DNA of 64,000 nt, taken from the NCBI RefSeq assembly GCF_017875765.1, contig NZ_JAGGNA010000001.1:1825001-1889000 (forward strand). The letters are read 5' to 3'. This document shows, one piece after another, positions 18,827 to 28,222 of this stretch; within the stretch, counting starts at the first letter, position 1, and the number at the start of each line of letters is the position of its first letter. Position numbers and translations under genes: made by a program. Under the pieces are notes generated by a model. The model was not told the origin of the DNA. It worked only from the letters and a program-made list of their open reading frames with translations, and ran no database searches. The DNA is from Flavobacterium sp. CG_23.5 (GTDB taxonomy: Bacteria; Bacteroidota; Bacteroidia; Flavobacteriales; Flavobacteriaceae).

Positions 18827-21211
18827 TTATTTAGGACTGAAAACTAATTTTGTCGAAGTCTTAATAATCTCTGCTTTATTCATTTTCATTTTTCTAAACT
18901 TTCCAGCGTTGTATAAATCTGCTTGATCGCTATAATGAGAGCTCAGGGGATTCCCTGATTGCCCTGTTGGCAAAATACTCCAACTGTTTTCTACATCCGA
19001 AAAATCTACAATTCTTCTCGTCGACGGACCTCCTTTTACTACATATTTTGCTTCATCGGTATAGTCAAAAAATTGATTATTGATCACTTCATTTGTTCCC
19101 GGAACTTCAAATGGACCTACATTAAACATACGTCGCAGGGCAGCCACTTTCCCTAAAGGATGATGATGCTCCAGAACATGCACTTTATTCCAAGTCCAAG
19201 ACGCAACGGAATTTCCTAGCTGCTTTTCCAATGAGACAACCGCTTCTTTAAAAGACCTAGACAGAATTTCACTTTTGGTTTCTTTCTTGTTTTTGGTTGC
19301 AATATTATCCCACCATAATGAATTTTCATTAGTCATTTGTTTCGCAACTATTTGTTTCATGATATGCGTTGCCAAAAATTGTTTAAAATTAGCGGTACCC
19401 AATTCGTCCTCAAACGTGTTTTTTAAGTAAAAATAAACCCATTTATTATAAATCGTCGGCGCTACATCGTTAAGATTATTAGTTCCTTTCCAAGATTTTA
19501 AAATAGCGATTGCTGCTTTTTCATTTTGGGAAAGTGAATTGTAATCCACATTGGAAATTAAATTTTTAGCAGTCTGAATCGTTACTAATGAAGTATTATC
19601 GAAAATCATTTTGCTAACTGCTTCTTTATCCCAATTGGATTTCGGTTCCAATAATTGTGTAATTCTTTTGGCCCTATCTTCCGGAAGGTAATAACCCGGA
19701 TATAAAAAACCGTCAATGGGTTCCGGTTGATTATTAGCAGAATATACATAATTCCATTCGGGATTTACCGCAGAAGGATTTTTGGAGAAATCCAAGTATT
19801 CAGTAATGTCATCTTTTCCGCTGGCGCCATCCAAAATAAAATTAGTATTTACGCCTTCATTATGTTTGTATAATTTCCCTGTTGCCCACCAGCCCACATT
19901 TCCTTTTGCATCGCCATACATGACGTTCAATCCTGGAGCGGCAATTAAAGCGACCCCTTTTTGAAAATCATCCTTACTTTTAGAATGCGAAAGCATATAC
20001 ACAGCATCCAGAATTTTTATGGGCTGTTGCGTGTAAATCCAAGACATTGCAACTGGTTTATCTTTATTTAAACCATCAATTAAATCATTCATGATTGGTC
20101 CATGACGGCTGATTTTTAAATTCAAAACTACATCCGCAGAATCTTTAACTTTTATTATTTTCTTGGTGGTTTGATATTTACTAAATCCTACCGGCGTTCT
20201 ATATTTAGTGGCATCATAAGGATTATTTTCTTCTTGATAAAAATCAATATCATCATTCTCAAACATCGTCAAACCGTACGCATATTCTCTGTTATGCCCT
20301 AGCAAAGGAAATGGTGTTCCCGCCAAATAACAGCCGTACAATTCGAAATATGGCGTTACAATATGCGCTTCATACCACGTTCCAGGCTGCGAAAATCCAA
20401 TATGAGGATCGTTGGCAAAAATCACTTTCCCATTTTTTGTTTTTTGTGGTGCAATGACCCAGCTATTACTTCCTACAAAAGGAGGAATAGGAGACTGGTC
20501 TAAAAGCGAAGCAATTGACTTAGCAATAGCAACATATTCTTGTGGTTTTTCCTGTGCATTTTTAATTCGGGTGGTATTGAAAGAACCATCCAAACCAAAA
20601 TCCTTCAGATAATTCATTCCATATTTATTTCGAATATCAGTCAACAATGGATCTGATTTTTGGGCCATCGCAAAACTAAAAGACATATATCCAAATATAT
20701 TATAAACATCCTTTATGGTGAATTTTTCTTTTTTTATGCCAATTAACTGAAATTCAATCGGTGTTTTACCTTCTTCAACATATTGATTTATTCCGTCCAA
20801 ATAAGCCATGGTCAGTTGATAACTTGGACTGTTTTTATCTAATGTAGCAATCGCTTTTGCAGAAGCATCTTCGATACCAAGTCCTGCGAAAAACTTGTCA
20901 TTTTTCAATGCAACCGAACCAAATATTTCTGACAATCGTCCCGGCGCAATACGTCGCATCAATTCCATTTGCCACAATCGATCTTGCGCATGTACATAAC
21001 CTAAAGCTTCCATCGCATCTTTTGAATTCTCGGCATAAATATGTGGTACCCCAAAATCATCAAAGTAAACGGTCGTTTCTTTCTGAATATTTTTCAACTG
21101 CAATTCTCCTTCGTATTTCGGTTTTAGATAAAAACCATAAATAACTAATGTTATTGCTAGAATCATTACTAAAGAAAGTAAAACCAGAAGGACTTTTTTG
21201 AGCTTTTTCAT
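18827..21211 (-). CDS. Penicillin-acylase-family (S45) Ntn hydrolase
   Basis: The 794-residue protein has an N-terminal hydrophobic anchor or signal at 7-27, an alpha-chain region with GVPHIYAENSKDAMEALGYVHAQDRLWQMEL, then a spacer and GSNSW, where Ser248 is the expected N-terminal nucleophile of the beta chain after autoprocessing. Later blocks NDPHIG and WYEAH also match S45. The family hydrolyses amide bonds of penicillins, acyl-homoserine lactones or similar substrates; the substrate here is unknown. A -7 box (TATATTTG) at 21238-21231 precedes the gene. Confidence 0.9.
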   Translation of the reverse strand: MKKLKKVLLVLLSLVMILAITLVIYGFYLKPKYEGELQLKNIQKETTVYFDDFGVPHIYAENSKDAMEALGYVHAQDRLWQMELMRRIAPGRLSEIFGSVALKNDKFFAGLGIEDASAKAIATLDKNSPSYQLTMAYLDGINQYVEEGKTPIEFQLIGIKKEKFTIKDVYNIFGYMSFSFAMAQKSDPLLTDIRNKYGMNYLKDFGLDGSFNTTRIKNAQEKPQEYVAIAKSIASLLDQSPIPPFVGSNSWVIAPQKTKNGKVIFANDPHIGFSQPGTWYEAHIVTPYFELYGCYLAGTPFPLLGHNREYAYGLTMFENDDIDFYQEENNPYDATKYRTPVGFSKYQTTKKIIKVKDSADVVLNLKISRHGPIMNDLIDGLNKDKPVAMSWIYTQQPIKILDAVYMLSHSKSKDDFQKGVALIAAPGLNVMYGDAKGNVGWWATGKLYKHNEGVNTNFILDGASGKDDITEYLDFSKNPSAVNPEWNYVYSANNQPEPIDGFLYPGYYLPEDRAKRITQLLEPKSNWDKEAVSKMIFDNTSLVTIQTAKNLISNVDYNSLSQNEKAAIAILKSWKGTNNLNDVAPTIYNKWVYFYLKNTFEDELGTANFKQFLATHIMKQIVAKQMTNENSLWWDNIATKNKKETKSEILSRSFKEAVVSLEKQLGNSVASWTWNKVHVLEHHHPLGKVAALRRMFNVGPFEVPGTNEVINNQFFDYTDEAKYVVKGGPSTRRIVDFSDVENSWSILPTGQSGNPLSSHYSDQADLYNAGKFRKMKMNKAEIIKTSTKLVFSPK

Positions 21212-21365
21212 TTTCGAATAAATTGGTAAACAAATATATATGATTTGTAAGTTATTTTAAACAATTTATTTTTAATTGCTTTTTGAAATAAAAATATTGA
21301 CCAGTATTTTCTTTTCAACCTATAATTATTTGTTTAAATTATTTCTTATTTCATTAAACAAAAAG

Positions 21366-21373
21366 TATATTTG
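21366..21373 (+). promoter_or_regulatory. Promoter -7 box for the flavin reductase gene
   Basis: TATATTTG matches TAnnTTTG exactly and lies 18 bp before the ATG at 21392. It supports that start over an upstream TTG at 21371 inside the box. Confidence 0.55.
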
Positions 21374-21391
21374 TTTCAAATTAATAAAGAC

Positions 21392-22024
21392 ATGAAGCAC
21401 ATTTCTAAAGACGACATTTCTCAAATGGAAAAAATCGAAAGATTGAATTTGATTAATTCTTGCACCGGATATAAATCAGCTAATTTACTTGCAACAAAAT
21501 CCATTAATGGAGAATCAAATGTAGCAATTTTCAGTAGTGTGACCCATTTAGGAAGCAATCCTGCATTAATTGGATTTATCATGCGACCTACAACTGTTCC
21601 CAGAGATACATACAAAAACATAAGAGAAACCGGTTACTTCACTGTCAATCACGTTACGGTTGATATGATTGAAGATGCCCATCATACCTCGGCGAATTAC
21701 GAACTTGGGGTTTCTGAATTTGACAAAACCAATCTGGAAGAAGAGTATAAAAATAATATAGAAATTCCGTTTGTAAAAGGAAGTCCCGTTCAATTGTATT
21801 GCAAATATGTAAATGAATATTACATCAAGGAAAATGATACGATTCATATTATTGCATCAATCGAAAATTTATTTTTTGACGAAGAATTGCAACACAAAGA
21901 TGGCTGGCTACAAATTGACAAGGGAAATGTGGTGGCAATAAATGGACTCGATGGCTATTGTTTACCCAAATTAGTGGATCGTTTTCAATATGCTAGAAAA
22001 AACCAGCCAACTAAAACTTTTTAA
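21392..22024 (+). CDS. Flavin reductase-like domain protein (FMN-binding)
   Basis: The protein of about 210 residues has the flavin-reductase split-barrel pattern, with SVTHLGSNPALIGFIMRPTTVPRDTYKNI and ETGYFTVNHV. Members bind FMN and reduce free flavin or supply an oxygenase. The substrate is not identifiable. It stands alone between divergent and convergent neighbours. Confidence 0.82.
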   Translation: MKHISKDDISQMEKIERLNLINSCTGYKSANLLATKSINGESNVAIFSSVTHLGSNPALIGFIMRPTTVPRDTYKNIRETGYFTVNHVTVDMIEDAHHTSANYELGVSEFDKTNLEEEYKNNIEIPFVKGSPVQLYCKYVNEYYIKENDTIHIIASIENLFFDEELQHKDGWLQIDKGNVVAINGLDGYCLPKLVDRFQYARKNQPTKTF

Positions 22025-22034
22025 CCTAACAAAA

Positions 22035-22066
22035 AATGCCTGATTTTCAATTGAAAATCAGGCATT
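22035..22066. terminator. Terminator between the flavin reductase and glycine-zipper genes
   Basis: A perfect 16-bp palindrome (AATGCCTGATTTTCAA and its complement) lies between convergent genes, with A and T runs around it. Confidence 0.8.
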
Positions 22067-22091
22067 CAAACTTTTATAACTATTTATTTTT

Positions 22092-22538
22092 TTAATTCTG
22101 TTTGTTTCCGTCAATAATTGCTCCAGTTCCAGCACCTACTCCTGCGCCTAATAAACCACCTATTATAGCTCCTTGACCTTTTTTCTTACTGACAATTGCA
22201 CCAGTTGCAGCACCAACTCCCGCGCCAATTACGGCCCCTTTAGCAGTTGAACTCCAACCTTTCTTTTTTCTAGTGGTGGTTGTAGTTGTGGTACCCGGTT
22301 CATGATTAACTACAACAACTTCTCTTTGTACTTCTACTTTTTGCTCATTAACTTTCGTCATTTCAATTTGCATGGAATCGATAACTTTTTGTTTCTCAAA
22401 TGCAACTTTAATGGAATCAGCATTAGCAACTTTCATTGAATCAATACTAGCCTGTTTAGCTTTTTGAATTTCCATTTTTCCTTGATTTTGACAAGAAAAT
22501 ATAACTAACGAGATTAACATAATATATAGTGACTTCAT
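22092..22538 (-). CDS. Glycine-zipper lipoprotein
   Basis: From the ATG at 22538 the protein starts MKSLYIMLISLVIFSC, a lipoprotein signal with its lipobox cysteine at position 16. A charged, coiled-coil-like middle follows, then a run of threonines and lysines, and a C-terminal double glycine zipper (AVIGAGVGAATGAIV and AIIGGLLGAGVGAGTGAII). Such proteins sit in the envelope; the exact role is unknown. A longer form starting at 22583 would bury the signal peptide, so it is rejected. Confidence 0.82.
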   Translation of the reverse strand: MKSLYIMLISLVIFSCQNQGKMEIQKAKQASIDSMKVANADSIKVAFEKQKVIDSMQIEMTKVNEQKVEVQREVVVVNHEPGTTTTTTTRKKKGWSSTAKGAVIGAGVGAATGAIVSKKKGQGAIIGGLLGAGVGAGTGAIIDGNKQN

Positions 22539-22662
22539 AACTTTAAATTTTATAATTAATAACCTGACAAAGTAAAGGTTCAAATACCATTCCTCTATTA
22601 TACTATTAATTGTTTTTTTTATATAATTCGAACTAATTTTTTATTTCTGCTTAAAAGCTCAC

Positions 22663-23949
22663 TTATCCTAAAATACCTTTTTTAAGAATTTGACCAAAAT
22701 TGTACATGTCTTCAAATGAACAGTACAAGGGAACAGGAGCTAAACGAATCACATTAGGTTCGCGCCAATCTGTAATTACGCCGTTTTTCATCAGATAATC
22801 AAATAAACTGCGTCCTTCCCCATGCAACAAAACTGATAATTGCGACGCTCTTTCGGCAGGGTTTGACGGTGTTATAATTTCGAAACTGCTGTTTACCTCT
22901 TTGTCAATTTGGTGAAGAATAAATTCCAAATAAGAAGTGATTCTATCTCTTTTTTCGATTAAAGCATCCATCCCTATTTCATCAAACATTTCTACTGATG
23001 CCAAATAAGGTGCTAAAGAAAGTATAGGTAAGTTGCTTATTTGCCAACCATCGGCACCATGGATAGGATCGAAAGTTTGTTCCATTTTGAAACGGCGTTC
23101 TTTATTGTGTCCCCACCAACCGGCAAATCTTGGTAAATTAGCATCATTGTGGTGTTTTTCATGAATGAAACATCCTGACGCATTTCCAGGTCCTGAATTC
23201 ATGTATTTGTAACTGCACCAGGCCGCAAAATCTACATTCCAATCATGAAGATCTAATTTAATATTTCCCGCTGCATGAGCCAAATCCCAGCCTACTATTG
23301 CCCCTGCTTTGTGGCCAGCTTCCGTTATAGTTTTCATATCGAAAACCTGTCCCGTATAATAATTTACTCCACCAATTAAAACCAATGCCAAATCCTCACC
23401 TACTTCGGCAATTTTTGCCAAAACATCTTCTAGGCGAATATTGTGTTCTCCTTCACGACGTTTGATTTCGACAATAGCATCTTCTGGTTTTATCCCGAGG
23501 TTTCGGGAATGAAAATGAACTTGACTTTGAAACATATATTGATCAGAAGGAAAGGCTTTTTCTTCACAAATGATTTTATACCTGGTTTTTGTAGGTTGGT
23601 AAAACGAAACCATCAATAAATGAAGATTCACCGTTAAAGTATTCATTACCGTAACTTCACTTGGAAGCGCTCCTACTATTTTACTCAGCGGATTAGCAAA
23701 TCTTTCGTGGTAATCCCACCAAGGTTTTTCGCTGTAAAAATGACCTTCAACGGCAAGGTTTGCCCAGTCATTCATGACCTCATCCACGTAAGCTTTCGTG
23801 CGTTTCGGCTGTAACCCTAATGAGTTACCAGTAAAATAGACAACCTTCTTCCCATTTACTTGAGGAAAGATAAATTCATCCTGGTATTTTTTTAAAGAAT
23901 CTTGGGAATCGAGCTGTTGTGCAAATTCAAGAGTATTTTCGAAAGTCAT
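22663..23949 (-). CDS. kynU: Kynureninase
   Basis: The 428-residue PLP enzyme has the family opening FPQVNGKKVVYFTGNSLGLQPK, the cofactor-binding lysine in WCSYKYMNSGPG, and HGADGWQISNLPIL. Kynureninase splits 3-hydroxykynurenine into 3-hydroxyanthranilate and alanine. With kmo in the same window it supports de novo NAD synthesis from tryptophan. Confidence 0.95.
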   Translation of the reverse strand: MTFENTLEFAQQLDSQDSLKKYQDEFIFPQVNGKKVVYFTGNSLGLQPKRTKAYVDEVMNDWANLAVEGHFYSEKPWWDYHERFANPLSKIVGALPSEVTVMNTLTVNLHLLMVSFYQPTKTRYKIICEEKAFPSDQYMFQSQVHFHSRNLGIKPEDAIVEIKRREGEHNIRLEDVLAKIAEVGEDLALVLIGGVNYYTGQVFDMKTITEAGHKAGAIVGWDLAHAAGNIKLDLHDWNVDFAAWCSYKYMNSGPGNASGCFIHEKHHNDANLPRFAGWWGHNKERRFKMEQTFDPIHGADGWQISNLPILSLAPYLASVEMFDEIGMDALIEKRDRITSYLEFILHQIDKEVNSSFEIITPSNPAERASQLSVLLHGEGRSLFDYLMKNGVITDWREPNVIRLAPVPLYCSFEDMYNFGQILKKGILG

Positions 23950-24076
23950 TGTGTGTATTTTGTTTTGTAAAAGTAGACAAAAAAGAAAATAGAGAAAAGA
24001 AGATAAACAAAAGAATAAAAAAATAAATTCGTAAAAAGAGACTTACTAAATTTTAAAATTCAGTTTACTAAATCAT

Positions 24077-24084
24077 TATATTTG
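24077..24084 (+). promoter_or_regulatory. Promoter -7 box for the SIMPL gene
   Basis: TATATTTG matches TAnnTTTG and lies 24 bp upstream of the ATG at 24109. Confidence 0.5.
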
Positions 24085-24108
24085 ATTGAATTTTAAAAAA
24101 TTAAAGTT

Positions 24109-24843
24109 ATGCTTAAAAATAATTTGAATGTTATCATTCTTGCAATTGCTGTAGTTGTTTCTTCTTATTTATTTTCGAATGCTTTTCAGAATCGAAATAA
24201 AAGTAACAATACGATAAGTGTAACGGGATTAGGGAAGAAAGATTTTGTTTCTGATTTGATTGTTTGGAGTGGCTCCTTTTCTAAAAAAAGTTCGACTTTG
24301 AAAGAAGCCTATGCTTCACTGGATACCGACAGAGAAAGAATAAAAAGCTATTTGGCAGGCAAAGGCATTAAGGACAATGAAATGGTATTTTCGGCGGTGA
24401 ATTTCAATAAAGATTTTGAGACTATATTCAATACAAATGGCACTACCAAGCAACAAATATTCACTGGATTCACACTAACCCAAAGTGTCAGTATTCAATC
24501 TAAGGAAGTAAATAAGATTGAAGAAATTTCGAGACAATCCAGTGAACTGATCAACTCCGGTGTGGAATTTTATTCGAATCCACCTGAATATTATTACACA
24601 AAATTAGCCGAACTAAAAATAAAAATGATTGCCGAAGCTACTAAAGACGCAAGTATTAGAGCCAAAAGCATCGCTGAAAATGCGGTTGCAAATCTGGGAA
24701 ATCTAAAAAAATCGGATATGGGAGTTTTTCAAATTACAGGTCAAAACTCATCGGAAGATTTTTCTTATGGCGGTTCTTTTAATACGCAGTCCAAAAACAA
24801 AACTGCAAATATTACTGTAAAACTGGTTTATCAAGTGGATTAG
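24109..24843 (+). CDS. SIMPL (DUF541) domain envelope protein
   Basis: The 244-residue protein has an N-terminal membrane anchor at about 7-25 and then the DUF541 pattern: NTISVTGLGKKDFVSDLIVW near the start and AKSIAENAVANLGNLKKSDMG near 185-205. The family is periplasmic or outer-membrane associated and of unclear function. It appears to be transcribed alone. Confidence 0.85.
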   Translation: MLKNNLNVIILAIAVVVSSYLFSNAFQNRNKSNNTISVTGLGKKDFVSDLIVWSGSFSKKSSTLKEAYASLDTDRERIKSYLAGKGIKDNEMVFSAVNFNKDFETIFNTNGTTKQQIFTGFTLTQSVSIQSKEVNKIEEISRQSSELINSGVEFYSNPPEYYYTKLAELKIKMIAEATKDASIRAKSIAENAVANLGNLKKSDMGVFQITGQNSSEDFSYGGSFNTQSKNKTANITVKLVYQVD

Positions 24844-24942
24844 TTTTTAGATTTCAGGTATCCCCTAGGCGATTCTATTTTAAAAAACTCAGTTTCGATT
24901 ATTACACCATTGAGCTGCCTATTTTGATTTGCCAGATGCTAT

Positions 24943-25020
24943 CCTGCAAGGTTTTTTTTAACCTCGTAGGTGTAATTTGTTTTTGTAACAAACCTACAAG
25001 GTTAAAAAAAACCTTGCAGG
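24943..25020. repeat. Palindromic repeat family B, copy 1
   Basis: The element starts CCTGCAAGG and ends CCTTGCAGG. Inner arms (CCTCGTAGGT and ACCTACAAGG) also pair, so the 78-bp unit can form one long hairpin. A second copy is at 47153-47241. The rest of 24844-25321 holds a family A repeat and a terminator but no gene. Confidence 0.7.
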
Positions 25021-25100
25021 ACAACCAAAACAATAAACAAGCATCCAAATATCAATCGGTTTTCGGTTGAAAATTAATAATAATCGATGAAAAACGAATT

Positions 25101-25244
25101 GCGTTAGGGATGGAAATGGAAAGCTTTTTACATAAAACCAGTAGTAATACAGCGACGAGGAAGCGACCAGAGGAAGCTCCCGCAGTGCTAGTATTTCTTT
25201 GGTTTTTATGTAAAAACTTGAAATGTACAGCCCGCAAAACGCCC
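25101..25244 (+). repeat. Dispersed repeat family A, copy 4 (diverged)
   Basis: The copy starts GCGTTAGGGATGGAAATGG and ends CAGCCCGCAAAACGCCC. Its middle has an inverted pair, CTTTTTACATAAAACCA and TGGTTTTTATGTAAAAA. It is the most diverged member of the family. Confidence 0.55.
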
Positions 25245-25265
25245 AAGCAATTTTAAATTGCATAA

Positions 25266-25293
25266 AAAAACTCGCCATTGCTGACGAGTTTTT
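25266..25293. terminator. Terminator downstream of queA
   Basis: AAAAACTCG (25266-25274) pairs with CGAGTTTTT (25285-25293). It lies 29 bp past the queA stop codon and could also stop readthrough from the SIMPL side. Confidence 0.75.
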
Positions 25294-25321
25294 GGTATTT
25301 AGAATCTGAAATAAATTCAAA

Positions 25322-26371
25322 TTATATAATCAACATAGCATCTCCGTAAGAATAGAATTTATACCCTTCTTGGATCGCTTCAGCATATGCTTTTTTCATC
25401 AAATCATGTCCGCAAAATGCAGATACCATCATTAATAAAGTAGATTTTGGTGTATGAAAATTAGTAATCATACAAGTCGCAATACTGAAATCATGAGGAG
25501 GGAAAACGAATTTGTTTGTCCAACCATCGAATGGATTCAATGTTCTTTGTGATGAAACCGCGCTTTCAACTGCGCGCATAGAAGTAGTTCCTACGGCACA
25601 AATACGTTTCTTTTTAACTTTGGCATCGTTAACGATATCGCACGCTTCTTGAGTAATTTTTAATTCCTCAGAATCCATTTTGTGTTTCGATAAATCTTCT
25701 ACCTCAACCGGATTGAAAGTTCCTAAACCTACGTGAAGTGTAACTTCGGCAAATTTGATTCCTTTTATCTCTAATTTTTTCAATAGGTTTTTAGAAAAAT
25801 GCAAACCTGCTGTTGGTGCTGCTACTGCTCCTTCTTCTTTAGCATAGATGGTTTGGTAACGTTCCGCATCTTCCGGAGTTACGTCTCTTGAAATGTATTT
25901 TGGAATTGGAGTTTCTCCTAGTTCCGTCAATTTATTTCTGAATTCTTCATAAGAACCGTCGTAAAGGAAACGCAATGTTCTTCCACGAGAAGTAGTATTA
26001 TCAATTACTTCGGCAACTAATGAATCGTCATCGCCAAAATATAATTTATTACCAATTCTGATTTTACGGGCTGGATCAACTAAAACATCCCAAAGTCTTT
26101 GCTCAGAGTTTAATTCTCTAAGTAAAAAAACTTCGATTCTTGCTCCTGTTTTTTCCTTATTTCCATACAAACGCGCTGGGAAAACCTTGGTATTATTCAG
26201 AATTAAAACATCTCCGTCATCAAAATAATCGATAACGTCTTTGAACATTTTATGTTCTATAGTTCCTTTCTTACGATCAATAACCATAAGACGTGCTTCA
26301 TCTCTGTTTTCGGCAGGATATTCAGCTAGAAGTTCTTTTGGTAAATCAAATTGAAAATGTGATAATTTCAT
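25322..26371 (-). CDS. queA: S-adenosylmethionine:tRNA ribosyltransferase-isomerase
   Basis: The 349-residue enzyme shows the QueA blocks [23 protein letters not shown] at the start, [14 protein letters not shown] near 190 and [18 protein letters not shown] near 305. QueA adds the ribosyl part of SAM to preQ1 in tRNA to make epoxyqueuosine. A promoter with CTTG, a 21-bp spacer and TATATTTG (-7 box at 26443-26436, minus strand) lies upstream. Confidence 0.95.
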   Translation of the reverse strand: MKLSHFQFDLPKELLAEYPAENRDEARLMVIDRKKGTIEHKMFKDVIDYFDDGDVLILNNTKVFPARLYGNKEKTGARIEVFLLRELNSEQRLWDVLVDPARKIRIGNKLYFGDDDSLVAEVIDNTTSRGRTLRFLYDGSYEEFRNKLTELGETPIPKYISRDVTPEDAERYQTIYAKEEGAVAAPTAGLHFSKNLLKKLEIKGIKFAEVTLHVGLGTFNPVEVEDLSKHKMDSEELKITQEACDIVNDAKVKKKRICAVGTTSMRAVESAVSSQRTLNPFDGWTNKFVFPPHDFSIATCMITNFHTPKSTLLMMVSAFCGHDLMKKAYAEAIQEGYKFYSYGDAMLII

Positions 26372-26375
26372 ATTA

Positions 26376-26409
26376 AATTTTAGATTTTAGATTTTAGATT
26401 TTAGATTTA
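26376..26409. repeat. Tandem heptamer repeat upstream of queA
   Basis: About four and a half tandem units of ATTTTAG lie just upstream of the queA start codon, inside the probable 5' untranslated region. The 7-bp period is clear. Confidence 0.7.
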
Positions 26410-26519
26410 TGAGAATCCAAAAAATCTTTCAGGTGCAAATATACGATTGTGAGATAGGCGTTGTCAAGTGTTTTGCTGTTTATTTTCAAAAGTAGCTGAT
26501 TCACTTGTCTTTACAACTC

Positions 26520-27749
26520 TTATTTTTCTGAGATTTCAATACCTAATTTTTTCATGTCTTCCCAAAAATCAGGATAGGACTTAGATACTACTTCGGCATT
26601 TTCAATTACAATTGGTACTTTCAAGGCCAAAGGTGCAAATGCCATCGCCATTCGGTGATCGTTATATGTAGCAATTGGCACATTATGATTGATATTGTTT
26701 GAAGCCACAAGCGTCAAACTATCATTGGTCACCGAAATATTGGCTCCCAATTTTGTTAGTTCAATTAGCAGTGCTTCCAGTCTATCTGTTTCTTTAATTT
26801 TCAAGGTATGAAGTCCTGTGAGGTGACAACCTATTCCTAAACCAAGACAAGTAACCACTATAGTTTGGGCAATATCAGGCGTATTATTTAAATCTAAGTT
26901 TAAAGTTTTAAGTTTAAAATTAGATTGTTTAACCAAAGTCATTTTGTTTCCTTCAAAGTGAGTTTCGACTCCCATTTGCTTATAAATTTGAACCAAAGCC
27001 GAATCTCCTTGCAAACTGTTTTCATTGTAACTAGTTAACGAAATAGTAGCTTCCTCCGCTAAAGCAGCCAAACTAAAAAAGTACGAAGCAGAACTCCAAT
27101 CGGATTCTACAGTCATAACTTTCGATTCCACTGCTGGTTTTGGATAAACGGTAATCACATTTCCTTCAAAACTGGTTTTAATATCTAAATCATTCAACAA
27201 TGCCAAGGTCATTTTGATGTAAGGAACAGAAGTGATTTCACCTACCAAAGTGATTTGAATTCCATTTTCTAGTTTTGGTGCCACTAATAATAATGCCGAA
27301 ATGTATTGACTGCTTACATTTGCCGGAATATTAACTTTAGAAGCCGTAATTTTTTGTCCTTTGATTCGAATAGGCGGGTACCCTGCTTCCTTCTCGTAAG
27401 AGATTTGCGCACCTAATTGCTCCAACGCTTCCACCAAAACTTTGATCGGACGCTCCTGCATTCTTGAAGAACCTGTCAACACGACTTCACGTCCTTCATT
27501 AACCGCAAAATAAGCTGTTAGAAATCGCATCGCCGTTCCCGCATGATGAATATCTACTATTTCCTCGTTTCCTTTCAATGCTTTTTGCATTACTTCACTG
27601 TCATCAGAGTTCGAAGTATTCGCTAATGTAATATTTGAAAATAAGGCTTGTAACAATAATAGTCGGTTGGTTTCACTTTTTGAGCCAGTAATGTTTAATT
27701 GTGAATTGTCAATTGTGAATTGTGAATTCGTGCTTAATTTTAAATTCAT
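26520..27749 (-). CDS. aroA: 3-phosphoshikimate 1-carboxyvinyltransferase (EPSP synthase)
   Basis: The 409-residue enzyme has the substrate motif ITGSKSETNR at 20-29, AGTAMRFLTAYFA near 70, and the C-terminal EPSP blocks KETDRLEALLIEL and YNDHRMAMAFAPLAL. It joins shikimate 3-phosphate and phosphoenolpyruvate. The first 19 residues are odd: residues 8-19 are encoded by a TTGTGAATTGTCAATTG-type repeat that is normally intergenic here, lengthening the N-terminus ahead of the fold. Confidence 0.93.
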   Translation of the reverse strand: MNLKLSTNSQFTIDNSQLNITGSKSETNRLLLLQALFSNITLANTSNSDDSEVMQKALKGNEEIVDIHHAGTAMRFLTAYFAVNEGREVVLTGSSRMQERPIKVLVEALEQLGAQISYEKEAGYPPIRIKGQKITASKVNIPANVSSQYISALLLVAPKLENGIQITLVGEITSVPYIKMTLALLNDLDIKTSFEGNVITVYPKPAVESKVMTVESDWSSASYFFSLAALAEEATISLTSYNENSLQGDSALVQIYKQMGVETHFEGNKMTLVKQSNFKLKTLNLDLNNTPDIAQTIVVTCLGLGIGCHLTGLHTLKIKETDRLEALLIELTKLGANISVTNDSLTLVASNNINHNVPIATYNDHRMAMAFAPLALKVPIVIENAEVVSKSYPDFWEDMKKLGIEISEK

Positions 27750-27849
27750 GTAGCTAATTATGAGTTATGAATTATGAATTACGAGTGTTATAATTCAAGT
27801 TCGCAATTTACCACTCCGCATTTATAATTCATAATTTATATTTCACAAA

Positions 27850-28176
27850 TTATTTGAGTTTCTCGTTGTTTTTGTGACGATCTTTATCTCTAACGGATTT
27901 CAAATCCATTTTCTTATCGAAAGCAGCTTGCAAATCGATTCCGGTTTGATTCGCTAAACATAAAACTACAAAAACCACATCAGCTAATTCTTCACCGAGA
28001 TCTTTGTTTTTATCGCTTTCTTTTTCGGATTGTTCTCCGTAACGACGGGCAATGATTCGGGCCACTTCACCTACTTCTTCCGTAAGTTGTGCCATATTGG
28101 TCAATTCGTTGAAATAGCGAACGCCGTGTTCTTTTATCCAAGTATCTACTTCGAGCTGGGAGTTTTTTAGGTTCAT
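27850..28176 (-). CDS. MazG-like nucleotide pyrophosphohydrolase
   Basis: The 108-residue protein has the MazG metal-binding pattern EExxE (Glu33, Glu34, Glu37) and ExxD (Glu63, Asp66) in LTEEVGEVAR and DLGEELADVV. Single-domain members hydrolyse nucleoside triphosphates or dNTPs to monophosphates. A -7 box TACCTTTG (28204-28197, minus strand) lies about 20 bp before the start. Confidence 0.88.
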   Translation of the reverse strand: MNLKNSQLEVDTWIKEHGVRYFNELTNMAQLTEEVGEVARIIARRYGEQSEKESDKNKDLGEELADVVFVVLCLANQTGIDLQAAFDKKMDLKSVRDKDRHKNNEKLK

Positions 28177-28222
28177 TATTCTTTATTATTTTGCCACAAA
28201 GGTACGAAGGGACGAAGTGTTG

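Noticed and set aside
24994..25320. A 108-codon frame on the minus strand before queA
   Set aside because: It is read across a palindromic repeat, a family A repeat and a terminator, and shows no domain or conserved composition.
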